From an uncultured Prevotellaceae bacterium (GTDB lineage Bacteria; Bacteroidota; Bacteroidia; Bacteroidales; Muribaculaceae): a stretch of 64,000 nucleotides of DNA. The stretch lies in assembly GCA_946406035.1 (NCBI GenBank), contig CAMJJG010000002.1:1-64000 (forward strand). The letters run 5' to 3'. How positions within the stretch are numbered: position 1 is the stretch's first letter; the number at the start of each line of letters is the position of its first letter. Shown in pieces: positions 19,050 through 28,750 of the stretch. Below the pieces are notes generated by a model. The model did no database searches and had not been told where the DNA came from. It was given only the letters and a program-made list of their open reading frames with translations. Both the position numbers and the translations under genes were made by a program.

Positions 19050-20099
19050 CTAAATCTTGCTGTCGTTGCTCAGCAGGAACTTGCGTTTGGGCGCAATGGC
19101 ATCAAAATCCTCCTTTGTGAGCGGGGCAATGCGGTCCAGGATTGCCGACAAGCGGCCCGCTATCCTGTATTCAACCGGAGAACTGGTCGGCACCTGGTGC
19201 AGCAGCGTGGTTACCCTCTCCTTGATGGCCGAGAACTCAAACACCATCGACGTGTTGAACCAGGCATCGGCATGACTGGCAAACGGCAGAATCCACAGGT
19301 TCTCGCCGCGCAACACGCCGGGCCACCACTGCAGCGTCTGCAATGCGCTGGCACCACGGCTGTTATAGTCTCGGTAGATGCGGCGCAGCAGGCGGTTGTC
19401 GTGCTCGTCAAGTCCTAGCTTCTCACCATAGTAGATGGTCGCTTGGGCGGTCACAAACAAGCGGAATTTCTTGTCCTCCTCAACAGCGGGAACCAGCAGT
19501 GGGTTGAGCGCGTGCAACCCCTCGAGAAACAGCAGGCTGTTGCTCTCAAGCTTCATCGTATTGCCCTGATAGGTGCGCTCTCCCTTGACGTAGTCATAGG
19601 TCGGAATAGATACTTGATCGCCTGCCAGCAGGCTTGCCACATCGTTTCCCAACTGTTTCAGGTCCAAGCCATAGAATGATTCATAATCGATTGCTCCATA
19701 GGGGTCGAGCGGGCGTTGGTCCACATTGAGGAAATAGTTGTCGAGCGAGACAACACAGGGCTGGATGCCGTTGTCGCGCAGCATGTGGTTCAAGAAGCGC
19801 GACGTGGTGGTCTTTCCCGAGCAGGACGGTCCGGCGACAAGCACTATGCGCAGTCCCTCCTGGCGAAAGCGGCGCGTGATTTCGGTCGTGATGCGCTCCA
19901 GCCGCCGGCTGTGCTGCACCTCATCCTCGGCCATGAGCTCGGGTGCCAGTCCACGGGAAATCACCTCGTTGAACAACGAGATGCCATTCTTGCCCTGGGC
20001 TTCAAGGTGCCTGATGGCTCCACAAAATTCCTCTAGCGACATGTGCTTGACGCTATCTTGCCGCTGTTGTTGATTGACGCTTGCTGTTAATTCAATCAT
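19050..20099 (-). CDS. Uridine kinase-like P-loop nucleoside kinase, short paralog
   Basis: RIVLVAGPSCSGKTTTSRFLNHMLRDNGIQPCVVSLDNYF; LRRIYRDYNSRGASALQTLQWWPGVLRGE; aligns with the C-terminal half of the neighbouring protein 20203-21888. Confidence 0.85.
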   Translation of the reverse strand: MIELTASVNQQQRQDSVKHMSLEEFCGAIRHLEAQGKNGISLFNEVISRGLAPELMAEDEVQHSRRLERITTEITRRFRQEGLRIVLVAGPSCSGKTTTSRFLNHMLRDNGIQPCVVSLDNYFLNVDQRPLDPYGAIDYESFYGLDLKQLGNDVASLLAGDQVSIPTYDYVKGERTYQGNTMKLESNSLLFLEGLHALNPLLVPAVEEDKKFRLFVTAQATIYYGEKLGLDEHDNRLLRRIYRDYNSRGASALQTLQWWPGVLRGENLWILPFASHADAWFNTSMVFEFSAIKERVTTLLHQVPTSSPVEYRIAGRLSAILDRIAPLTKEDFDAIAPKRKFLLSNDSKI

Positions 20100-20159
20100 T
20101 GGTTGATATAGTTTGATATGATTTTTATTAGTTTTCTAAGTGGTTAGTTACTAATGAGA

Positions 20160-20193
20160 AGTGGGTCCTATTGTACTCACAATAGGACCCACT
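20160..20193 (-). terminator. Stem-loop between the two kinase genes
   Basis: AGTGGGTCCTATTGT (20160-20174) / ACAATAGGACCCACT (20179-20193). Confidence 0.65.
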
Positions 20194-20202
20194 CGTTTGG
20201 CA

Positions 20203-21888
20203 TTAATAGTGGAAGCTGCTTCCGCCCAGGAATTCGCGCAGCAAGCTCGTGCTGGGAATGTCTTTCTCGTCCAGTGGCTCAAAGTAGTTCAAGAACTTGA
20301 TTAGTCTCGAGGCTTCGGCATACTCGGGCGTGTTGCTGGGCACCTGTTGCAAGATGGGGAGCGCATAGTTCCTCATCACCGATAGCTCGAACAGCAGCGA
20401 GGAGTTGAACATCGCGTCGGCATTCTCATGGAACGGCATGATCCACTTGTCCTCGCCCCGGCGCACGCTCGCCCAGCGCTGGATCGTCTGCTGGGCGCTG
20501 CTATTGCGGTACTTGTGGTCGCGTATGATGCGGCGCAGCAGGCGGTTGTCATAGGTGCCTATCCAGTTATGGTCGTCAATGTTCAGCGTGGTCAGCGCCG
20601 ACACAAACAGCCTGAACTTCTGCTCATCGGGGATGAGGCGGGTGAGTTCGGGATTCAAGCCATGGATGCCTTCCATCAGCAGGATATCTCCCTGTTCCAG
20701 TTTCAGGGTCTTGCCGGTATATTCCCGCTCGCCAGTCTTGAAATTATAGGTGGGCATGGCCACTTCCTTGCCGGCAAGCAGGTCGGTCACGTCCTTGTTG
20801 AACTGCTCCAGGTCGAGCGCATAGAGCGACTCATAGTCATAGTCTCCGTTGGCGTCGCGCGGCGTGCGGTCGCGGTTCACGAAGTAGTTATCTAGCTCTA
20901 TAACCTTGGGCACGATATAGTTGGTCATCAGTTGGATGGCCAGGCGCTTGGAAGACGTTGTCTTGCCGCTAGACGAGGGGCCGGCAATGAGCACCACGCG
21001 AGCGCCTCCCTCGTGGTAACGGCGGGTAATCTCGTCCGCTATCTGAATAAAGTACTTGTTGTGGAGTGCCTCTACCACGTTGATGAGCAGGGGGGCATAA
21101 CCGGCCTTGATGGCATGGTTGAGCTCGCCCACGTCGCCCAGGCGGATAACCTTGTTGAAGTTGATATAGTCGGTAAAGGCTTTGAACAGTTTGGGCTGAG
21201 GCTCCCATTGCGCCACGCGGGTAAAGTCATGGCGGTCGGGACCCAGCAACAGCATTCCGCTCTCATAGGGCACCAGGTCAAACACCTTCAACATACCTGT
21301 CGAGGGTACCAGGGGGCCATAGAAGCTGTCGATGATGTCATCGAGCTTGTAATAGACAGTGTAGAGCTGGTTGATGCTCTCCAGCAGCCGCACCTTGTCC
21401 TTGAGGCCTTGTTTGCTGAACATCTCGATGACGTCGGCCGTCAGGCGCTCGCGACGCAGGAAGGGCATGTCGGCATCAACGATCTGGACCATGCGTTCCT
21501 TGAGCCGATCGATGACCTCGGGCGTGAGGAAGGACTCTGCATGCTTGATCTGGCAGTAATGACCGTTGCTGATGCTGTGCTGGATGCACAATCGCTTGCC
21601 GGGATACAGGTCGTTCAGGGCCTTGTAGAGCACCATGCACAGCGAGCGCGTGAACACGCGGTAACCCGCATTGGAACTGATGTCGATGAACTCGACATGC
21701 TTGGGTGCATAGACGGGATAGTGCATGTCCTCGACCTTGTTGTTTACCAGCACACACACGGCATCGCCCTTGAGGTCAAGCCGACCCTTGATGGTATCAT
21801 ACAGGTCGATGAGTGATTCACCGCCGTCGATGTTGATATACTCGTTGGTGTTCTTGCAGAACACTTTGAGTTCATCATACTTTTTCAT
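20203..21888 (-). CDS. Nucleoside (uridine) kinase with N-terminal TGS/ThrRS-editing-like region
   Basis: N-terminal HSISNGHYCQIKH and TGS-like start; C-terminal VVLIAGPSSSGKTTSSKRLAIQL P-loop and uridine kinase motifs. Confidence 0.9.
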   Translation of the reverse strand: MKKYDELKVFCKNTNEYINIDGGESLIDLYDTIKGRLDLKGDAVCVLVNNKVEDMHYPVYAPKHVEFIDISSNAGYRVFTRSLCMVLYKALNDLYPGKRLCIQHSISNGHYCQIKHAESFLTPEVIDRLKERMVQIVDADMPFLRRERLTADVIEMFSKQGLKDKVRLLESINQLYTVYYKLDDIIDSFYGPLVPSTGMLKVFDLVPYESGMLLLGPDRHDFTRVAQWEPQPKLFKAFTDYINFNKVIRLGDVGELNHAIKAGYAPLLINVVEALHNKYFIQIADEITRRYHEGGARVVLIAGPSSSGKTTSSKRLAIQLMTNYIVPKVIELDNYFVNRDRTPRDANGDYDYESLYALDLEQFNKDVTDLLAGKEVAMPTYNFKTGEREYTGKTLKLEQGDILLMEGIHGLNPELTRLIPDEQKFRLFVSALTTLNIDDHNWIGTYDNRLLRRIIRDHKYRNSSAQQTIQRWASVRRGEDKWIMPFHENADAMFNSSLLFELSVMRNYALPILQQVPSNTPEYAEASRLIKFLNYFEPLDEKDIPSTSLLREFLGGSSFHY

Positions 21889-21918
21889 AAAATCCAGTGC
21901 TTACGGGTTTATAAGCCG

Positions 21919-21926
21919 CAAAGTTA
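21919..21926 (-). promoter_or_regulatory. -7 box (TAACTTTG on minus) upstream of the long kinase gene
   Basis: CAAAGTTA on + strand, 31 bp upstream of the start codon. Confidence 0.5.
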
Positions 21927-22066
21927 GAAAAAATTCCCGAAAAACCGTAAGATTTGTCTAATAAAATGAAACAAAATTGTAAAAAATGTATTTTTTCGGA
22001 TGTTTTCGGTATGGATATTACAAAAATGATATACCTTTGAACATTTATGATTAAAATGACCCAAAG

Positions 22067-22822
22067 ATGAAAGTAAAAACGTTATTGATTATGGCTATGA
22101 TGATCATTGGTGCCATGTGCGGTTGCACGGCACAAGAGAGCGTGGAAGACGGTTGTGACGTGTTCAAGACCACAGCCGGGACGACTGTAAAGATGTATTG
22201 CATCAAGCACGGCAGCGTGCGCATGCAGGTGGGCGACAAGTGGATCTATGTCGATCCGGTGACGACGGCCGTCAAGCCCGAGACCGACTACTCTACCCTG
22301 CCCCAGGCCGACTACATCCTGGTCACCCACGAGCACTTTGACCACCTGGACTCGGTGGCCATCAACCAGCTGAGCAAGCCCGGAACCGTGCTCATCACCA
22401 ATGCCCGCTGCTGCGAGATGCTGGGTGGCCGTGGCGATGTCATGGCTAACGGCGACTCACGCACCCTGGCCGAGGGCTGGACCGTGGACGCCGTGCCGGC
22501 CTACAACAACTCGCCCGACAAGCTGCAATTCCACCCCCGGGGCCGCGACAACGGCTTTGTATTGACGATCGAGGGCAAGCGCATCTACATCGCCGGCGAC
22601 ACCGAGGACATCCCCGAGATGGCCGCCATCAAGGACATCGACGTGGCCTTCCTGCCCTGCATCCTGCCCTTCACGATGACGCCCGAGCAGTGTGCCCATG
22701 CCGCCACGATGGTTGGGCCCGCCGTGCTGTTCCCCTACCACTACGGCCAGACCGACATCCAGCAGGTCGTCAAGCTCCTCGACGGCAGCGGCATCGACGT
22801 GCGCATCCGCAACTACCAGTGA
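22067..22822 (+). CDS. Metallo-beta-lactamase-fold hydrolase, putative lipoprotein
   Basis: GAMCGCTAQ lipobox-like; ILVTHEHFDHLDS HxHxDH motif; IYIAGDTEDIPEM; LFPYHYG. Confidence 0.88.
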   Translation: MKVKTLLIMAMMIIGAMCGCTAQESVEDGCDVFKTTAGTTVKMYCIKHGSVRMQVGDKWIYVDPVTTAVKPETDYSTLPQADYILVTHEHFDHLDSVAINQLSKPGTVLITNARCCEMLGGRGDVMANGDSRTLAEGWTVDAVPAYNNSPDKLQFHPRGRDNGFVLTIEGKRIYIAGDTEDIPEMAAIKDIDVAFLPCILPFTMTPEQCAHAATMVGPAVLFPYHYGQTDIQQVVKLLDGSGIDVRIRNYQ

Positions 22823-22859
22823 ACACTGGCTATAGTCACAATAGATGATAGATAAAACA

Positions 22860-22902
22860 CTGCCGCCGCGACACTCAACAGTCGCGGCGGCAGCCGTTTT
22901 TT
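22860..22902 (+). terminator. Rho-independent terminator after the MBL-fold gene
   Basis: CTGCCGCCGCGAC (22860-22872) / GTCGCGGCGGCAG (22881-22893) followed by CCGTTTTTT. Confidence 0.85.
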
Positions 22903-22936
22903 ATTGGTCAGCCCTTAGGGGGCCTTGACTTGCAGA

Positions 22937-24658
22937 TTACCAACCGGGGTTCTGGCCAATCTCGGGATTCAGGTTGCGCTGATCGTCGGGAATGGGCAGC
23001 AGGTTGTACTTGGGATCCCACTGGCGGGGAGCACCATTGTTCGAGCAGTTGATGTAACCGTCGGCATCAACGTTCACCTCGCCCAGGCTGATGCCCTGAG
23101 CCTCATAACCGGCAACATAAGCACCACGGCTCAGGTTGGGGTTCTTGTCGGTGTCGAGCAGCGACAGCTGGTTCCAGCGCAGCAGCGACCAGTAGCGGTC
23201 GTTCATGCAGTACATCATCTCGACGCGGCGCTCGCGGCGAACCTCCCAGATGATGTTGCTCACGCCCATGTTGTTGGCGGGATCGGCCTCAACGCTGGTG
23301 GTCAGGTGGGGCATGCCCACGCGGTCACGCAGCAGGTTGATGGACTTGTTGAGGTCATCGTTGGTGATGGTACCCAGCTCGGCGCAAGCCTCGGCATAGT
23401 TCAGCAGGATCTCGGCATACCAGAAGATGGGAGCATCGGTCCAGTTACCATAGGTGCTCTGGCGGTTCGTGTTGTCGATCAGGTTGGTGTCAAACAGGAA
23501 CACGCCATAGCCCGTCGATGCGGTGGACTGGGCGCCGCCAAAGCGGGCATAACCACTGCCGGGGAATTGCAGGATCTTGTCAACCTGTGCGCTCAAGCGC
23601 GGGTCGCGGTTGGCCAGCACGTTGCTGATGTCGATGTGGGGAGCCTCGCCCAGGCCCGAGTTGTCGTCCAGGACAACCACGATACCGCGGTCGCTCTTGT
23701 CCTTGCTGGTGGTAGCCAGGGGCTTACCATCCCTGAACAGGTAGCTGTCAAAGGCATCCTTGGTCATACCGTTAACCTGGGTCGAACCGCAGGTGTAGTC
23801 GATAGTACCGTGAGCAAAGGTGCTCTGGATGTACTTCTTGTACATGATCATCTCGGGGTTACCGGCCAGGTCAAGCGAGTTGAAGTTGGCCTGGTAGTTG
23901 CTGTTGAGGCTGAAGTTGCCCGAGTTCATGATCTCCTCACAGGCCTTCTTGGCCTCGGTCAGGTAGGTGTTGGCGCGGGTATTGTCGTTCTTGACATACT
24001 TGCTGTAGTCACCCTCATACAGGCACACCTCGGCCTTCATGGCCAGTGCCACCCACTTGTTGAAAGCGGTGCGAGAGCCCGAGTTTTCGTTGATGTTGGC
24101 GCAAGCAAAGTTGAGGTCCTCAAGCACCTTGTCCATAACGGTGTTGCGGGGCTGACGGGGACCGTACAGCACCTCGGTGTCGTTAGGATCAAGCACCTTG
24201 TCTACCCAGTAGCAGTCGCCATAGTTGCGAACGAGCTTGTAGTGCTGCCAAGCACGGTACAGGCGGCCAATGCCCAGCCAGTTGTTCTTCTTGGCATCGC
24301 TCATCGAGGTAACGCCAGGAACAGCGGCGATGAGGGTGTTGGCACGACGGATTTCCACATAGGGGGTGTTCCAAGCGCCAGCGCTACCAGGAACATTCAT
24401 GTAGGTCCACTTGGTGATACCAGTCGAGGCCTGGTCATCGTTCAGGGTGTTGAAATAGTAGTCACCACTACCGCTGCCATAACCCGTGAAGGTGTTGTAG
24501 AAGTAGTTGGCAAACAGCTGGACATTGGTCTCGCTGGTGAAATAGTTGTCCCTGGTGAACTGATCATAGGGCTCGGTATCGAGGATATCATTACACGATG
24601 CGAGCGAGAGCAGGACAACACCCATACCAGCCAGTATAATTGATTTGAAAAGTTTCAT
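22937..24658 (-). CDS. SusD/RagB-family outer membrane lipoprotein
   Basis: Lipobox LLSLASCND; ILDTEPYDQFT; GRLYRAWQHYKLVRNYGDCYWVDKVLDPND; ends with ...YNLLPIPDDQRNLNPEIGQNPGW, typical SusD C-terminus. Confidence 0.96.
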   Translation of the reverse strand: MKLFKSIILAGMGVVLLSLASCNDILDTEPYDQFTRDNYFTSETNVQLFANYFYNTFTGYGSGSGDYYFNTLNDDQASTGITKWTYMNVPGSAGAWNTPYVEIRRANTLIAAVPGVTSMSDAKKNNWLGIGRLYRAWQHYKLVRNYGDCYWVDKVLDPNDTEVLYGPRQPRNTVMDKVLEDLNFACANINENSGSRTAFNKWVALAMKAEVCLYEGDYSKYVKNDNTRANTYLTEAKKACEEIMNSGNFSLNSNYQANFNSLDLAGNPEMIMYKKYIQSTFAHGTIDYTCGSTQVNGMTKDAFDSYLFRDGKPLATTSKDKSDRGIVVVLDDNSGLGEAPHIDISNVLANRDPRLSAQVDKILQFPGSGYARFGGAQSTASTGYGVFLFDTNLIDNTNRQSTYGNWTDAPIFWYAEILLNYAEACAELGTITNDDLNKSINLLRDRVGMPHLTTSVEADPANNMGVSNIIWEVRRERRVEMMYCMNDRYWSLLRWNQLSLLDTDKNPNLSRGAYVAGYEAQGISLGEVNVDADGYINCSNNGAPRQWDPKYNLLPIPDDQRNLNPEIGQNPGW

Positions 24659-24691
24659 AATTATATCTGTTTAGTTTGAGTCAGTTAATAA

Positions 24692-27600
24692 TTACTTCAC
24701 GATAATCTCACAGATAGAAACACGGTTCCAGCTCAGTTCATCAAACATGTTGCTGATGCCCTGGCCCTGGGCGTTGATGCGCTTGGCATCGATACCATAC
24801 TTCTTCACGAGCATATCCTTCACGCTGGCGGCGCGGCCGTTGGCGAGCTGGATGTTGTGGTCGGCGGGACCGTCCTTGGAGGCATAACCGTTGATGGTGC
24901 AAGTGGCCTCGGGATGGCTCTTCAGGTAAGCGGCAACGCGCTCAACATTGGGCTGCTGGTCGGCGCTCACGGCGGTCTTGTTCACGGGGAAGTGAACGAG
25001 AACGTTCATGAACTGCTGGCCCTTCTCAATCATGCCGCTCTTGCTCTTCTGGCAGTCGTTCAGGTCCTTCTGGAGCTGGTTGTTGCGGTTGTTGGCAGCC
25101 TTGAGCTGGTTCTGCAGGTCGGCGATGCGTGCATTGGCAGCATTCTGGGCATCGGCGAGCTGAGCGCGCAGGTCATTGATCTGTGCATTCAGGGCGCTGT
25201 TGTCAACGGGAGCGGCAATGGTGCTGTGACCGCTGGCGCCGAAGGTCAACTGAACACCTACCGAGTAGGTGCGCATGATGGGATCGGTACGGCCCCAAAC
25301 GGCGTTGCCATAGCTACCCACACCGGTGTTGATCTCGGGATCGAGACCAGTGCCGTTGCTGTGGTTGATGATGTCGAACAGGTTGTCGGTCGAAGCATAG
25401 ATGCGCAGCTTCTCGATCAGCGCCTTGCGGGTGATGTGCTGCGGCAGCGTGTAACCCAAGATGATGTTCTTCATGCGCAGGTAGGACATGTTCACCAGGT
25501 ACTTGGTCTGGGGATAGAAGTTGAACTTACCCAGGTCAAGGATGTCGCTCGAGGCGGTACCGCGGCCGGCACCACCACCCCACATGCGGGGGAAGTCGGC
25601 GTTCTGGTCGATCTTGCCAGCGGCATAGTCGGCCTCGGTGATATAGCTGGTCTGGTTGTCATAGATAGCGTCGGCACCACGCATGAACGGCATTACGAAT
25701 GCCGACTGCGTCCACATGTTGCGCTTGCCCACACCCTGCAGGAAGAAGTCAATGTCAAAGCCCTTCCAGGCAGCGCCCAGGCGCAGCGAGTACTGGTAGC
25801 GCGGGGTGAAGTTACCGATGCGCTTCAGGTCTCCATGATCCTCGGGAGTACCCTTGCCCCAGTCGATAACGCCGTTACCGTCCAGGTCCTTGAACTTGAT
25901 GTCACCAGGGCCATAGACGAAGCCGTTGGACTGCAGCTTGGTCTGGTCGGCAACGCCAGCGGCATAGGTGCCGTCGGCATTGAAGTCGTTGAAGTCGAAG
26001 TAGCGGTCGGTCTCAAAGCCCCAGATCTCGCCATACTCCTTGCCAGAGTAGTTGGTGTTGATCATGTTGTTGCTGTCCCACTTGGTGATCTTGGTCTTGT
26101 AGTCGCTCACGATAGCGGTAGCATAGAAATCAACATTGCCAAAGCGGTTGTGGTAGTCAAGCTGAACTTCCCAACCACGGGTGCGCATCGAACCAGCGTT
26201 CTCATAGGCGGCGCCTGCACCGATGACTGAGGGCAGAGCCCTGCCAGGTGCCAGCATGTCCTTGTTGGTGCGCTGGAACCAGTCGGCGGTCACGTTCAGG
26301 TGGCCGTTGAAGAAGGCCAGGTCAAGACCCAAGTTGAGGGTCTGGATCGTCTCCCAGGTCAAGGATTCCGAAACCATCTTGGGCAGGCCGAAGTAGTCAT
26401 ACTTGGAGTTGCCGGTACCAATCCAGTTCACACCGTTGGTCACCTTGCCCATGGTCTCGAGGAACATGTAGTTACCAACCCTGTCATTACCGATTTCACC
26501 ATAAGATGCACGGAACTTGGCATTGCTGACGGCGCTCTTGATGGGCGTCCAGAAGGGCATCTCACTGATGCGCCAGCCCAGCGATGCCGAGGGGAAGAAG
26601 GCCCACTGGTCCTTCTTGGGGAACTTGCTCGAGCCGTCGTAGCGGCCGTTCAATTCAACCAGGACGATGCCCTTGTAGTCATAGTTGATGCGGCCGAAGA
26701 AGCCTGCCGAGCCCCAATGGTCATGGCGGTGGGTGTAGCTGTAGTCCTCGTTGGTGAGAGCCAATTCAGGCAAGTTGAGGTCCTGAAGGCCGTGGCGCTC
26801 GTAGTAGAGGTACTCATACTCGGTCTTGTCCATGTTGGCACCCAACTTGATGTTGAAGTTGTGGGCGTCCCTGATCGACTTGGCGAAGTCGAAGTAGCCG
26901 TTGGCCACATGCTCGTGCTGGAAGCTGCGGTCGGTCTCGATAAAGGTCGAACCCGTGATATCGACGGGACGCTGGGGATTCAGACCCCAAGTGTTATAGA
27001 CAACCGAGGGGAGACCGATGCCCTTATAGCGTCCTTCAGTCTTGATGAAGGTGTAGTCGGCATTGAAGGTCAGACCGTGACTGAAGTCAATCTTACCAAA
27101 CGCACCCAGGCGCATGTTGTGCCTCTTGTAGTAGCAATCACCACCGGTGTTGCGGCCACCGATCATCGTGCGTGCGTCATACTTCTCGCCGTCCTCGGGG
27201 TTAACAAAGTAGCCGTAGGGGCCGAAGAACGAACCCCAGCGCCACAGGTACTGATAGGTACCGGCACCGCGCTTGTAGGGGGTGTTATAGGTACGGTCCA
27301 CATAGCTGATGCGGGTGCCGAGTTCCAACCAGTCGGTAGCCTTTACCGAGAGGTTAGCGTTGACGTTGTAGCGGCGCAGCTTGTCGGGGTTGAAGTTCAT
27401 CAACGACTGCTTCTGGTTGTAACCTACCGAGGTGTAGAAGTTGATGCGGCCCGTGTTGCCGGTTACACTCAGGGTGTGGCTCTGGCTGGGAGCATGGTTG
27501 TTGAACATGATGCCGGGCACATCCCAGTTGGCATAGTAACCGTTCTCATCATAGTCGTCACCATAGACCATCTCGCGATACTTGTCCTTGATGTCGCCAT

Positions 27601-28525
27601 GCTTCTTGATCCAGTTGTTCATGCCGTTCTGGAATGCCTCGCTGTCCAGGTACATGCCGAAGAGCTCTGACGCAACGCCCATGCGGTGGTTCACGTCGTT
27701 AAGGGCGGATACCTGGGTGGGCACGTTGGGATAGTCGGGCAGGGTGGTTGCCTGGCTCCAAGCGAAGTTGTTGTTGTACTGCACCTTCACGTTGTCCTTG
27801 ACGTGGGCGGTCTTGGTGGTTACCATGATCACACCGAAGGCAGCATTGGTACCGTAGATCGAGCTCGAGGCAGCATCCTTCAGGATACTGATGTTCTCGA
27901 TATCGGCGCTATTCAATTCGCTCAAGCTACCGGGCACACCATCGATGATAACCAGCGGGCCGACTTCGCCACCGCCCGACAGGGTACCGATGCCACGGAT
28001 TACTACAGAGGGATCAGCACTGATGTCACCGTTAGCGTTCAAGATGGTCAAGCCGGGGACGGTTCCCTGCAGGTTCTTGGCCACGTCGGTCTCGGACTTG
28101 GAGCCGAGCACCTTGTCCACATCCACGGTGCTCACGGCACCGGTCAGGTTGGCCTTGCGCTGCGTACCGTAGCCCACAACAACCACCTCATCAAGTTTTG
28201 CGTTATCCTCGGCCAGGACGACGCGCATGCCATTGCTGGCGTTGAGCGTCTGGGTCTTGTAACCGAGGAACGAAATCTGTAGCTTAGCCCTGGGGCTAGC
28301 CTTAAACGAGAAGTTACCGTCCACATCGGTCGATGTGCCACGGGTCGTTCCTACCTCGACAATGCTGGCGCCGATGACGGGTTCTCCCTGCTCATCGACA
28401 ACGCGGCCTGTCACAATGCCGGTGGCGGCATTGGCCGTCACCTGGGGCGCAGGTGTAGCTTGTGCCTGGTAACCAGTACCGCACAATAGAGCCATTGCGC
28501 CCAAAAGAGCTAAATGTCTTTTCAT
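24692..28525 (-). CDS. SusC/RagA-family TonB-linked outer membrane protein with C-terminal coiled coil and OmpA-like domain
   Basis: VTGRVVDEQGEPVIGASIVEVGTTRGTSTDVDGNFSF; plug GPLVIIDGVPGSLSELNSADIENISILKDAASSSIYGTNAAFGVIMVTTK; C-terminal coiled coil (about 25010-25206) plus OmpA-like FMNVLVHFPVNKTAVSADQQ...SWNRVSICEIIVK (24692-25010). Confidence 0.95.
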   Translation of the reverse strand: MKRHLALLGAMALLCGTGYQAQATPAPQVTANAATGIVTGRVVDEQGEPVIGASIVEVGTTRGTSTDVDGNFSFKASPRAKLQISFLGYKTQTLNASNGMRVVLAEDNAKLDEVVVVGYGTQRKANLTGAVSTVDVDKVLGSKSETDVAKNLQGTVPGLTILNANGDISADPSVVIRGIGTLSGGGEVGPLVIIDGVPGSLSELNSADIENISILKDAASSSIYGTNAAFGVIMVTTKTAHVKDNVKVQYNNNFAWSQATTLPDYPNVPTQVSALNDVNHRMGVASELFGMYLDSEAFQNGMNNWIKKHGDIKDKYREMVYGDDYDENGYYANWDVPGIMFNNHAPSQSHTLSVTGNTGRINFYTSVGYNQKQSLMNFNPDKLRRYNVNANLSVKATDWLELGTRISYVDRTYNTPYKRGAGTYQYLWRWGSFFGPYGYFVNPEDGEKYDARTMIGGRNTGGDCYYKRHNMRLGAFGKIDFSHGLTFNADYTFIKTEGRYKGIGLPSVVYNTWGLNPQRPVDITGSTFIETDRSFQHEHVANGYFDFAKSIRDAHNFNIKLGANMDKTEYEYLYYERHGLQDLNLPELALTNEDYSYTHRHDHWGSAGFFGRINYDYKGIVLVELNGRYDGSSKFPKKDQWAFFPSASLGWRISEMPFWTPIKSAVSNAKFRASYGEIGNDRVGNYMFLETMGKVTNGVNWIGTGNSKYDYFGLPKMVSESLTWETIQTLNLGLDLAFFNGHLNVTADWFQRTNKDMLAPGRALPSVIGAGAAYENAGSMRTRGWEVQLDYHNRFGNVDFYATAIVSDYKTKITKWDSNNMINTNYSGKEYGEIWGFETDRYFDFNDFNADGTYAAGVADQTKLQSNGFVYGPGDIKFKDLDGNGVIDWGKGTPEDHGDLKRIGNFTPRYQYSLRLGAAWKGFDIDFFLQGVGKRNMWTQSAFVMPFMRGADAIYDNQTSYITEADYAAGKIDQNADFPRMWGGGAGRGTASSDILDLGKFNFYPQTKYLVNMSYLRMKNIILGYTLPQHITRKALIEKLRIYASTDNLFDIINHSNGTGLDPEINTGVGSYGNAVWGRTDPIMRTYSVGVQLTFGASGHSTIAAPVDNSALNAQINDLRAQLADAQNAANARIADLQNQLKAANNRNNQLQKDLNDCQKSKSGMIEKGQQFMNVLVHFPVNKTAVSADQQPNVERVAAYLKSHPEATCTINGYASKDGPADHNIQLANGRAASVKDMLVKKYGIDAKRINAQGQGISNMFDELSWNRVSICEIIVK

Positions 28526-28750
28526 AAGCATGTTGTAGTTAATTATTGTGTTTATAAAAAATTGTTTTAAGTCTTTATATAAGTACCAAACTTTAGACTA
28601 ATTGCCACTTCTTTTTTTATTTAAGGTGCAAAATTGAGCAAATTTTTTGAATTTTACAAAAATCTAACAAAAAATCATCGCTTGATGGACAAAATTGGTT
28701 AAAAAAAACGAAAAAATGTACCAAAAACAAAAACATCAACTCGCTCCACA

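Noticed and set aside
22925-24643. 572-aa ORF antisense to the second SusD gene
   Set aside because: Val/Gly/Leu-rich antisense translation of a clear SusD gene; no independent evidence.
24857-27670. Two long + strand ORFs (457 and 456 aa) antisense to SusC
   Set aside because: Same antisense artefact; SusC on the minus strand has full domain support.
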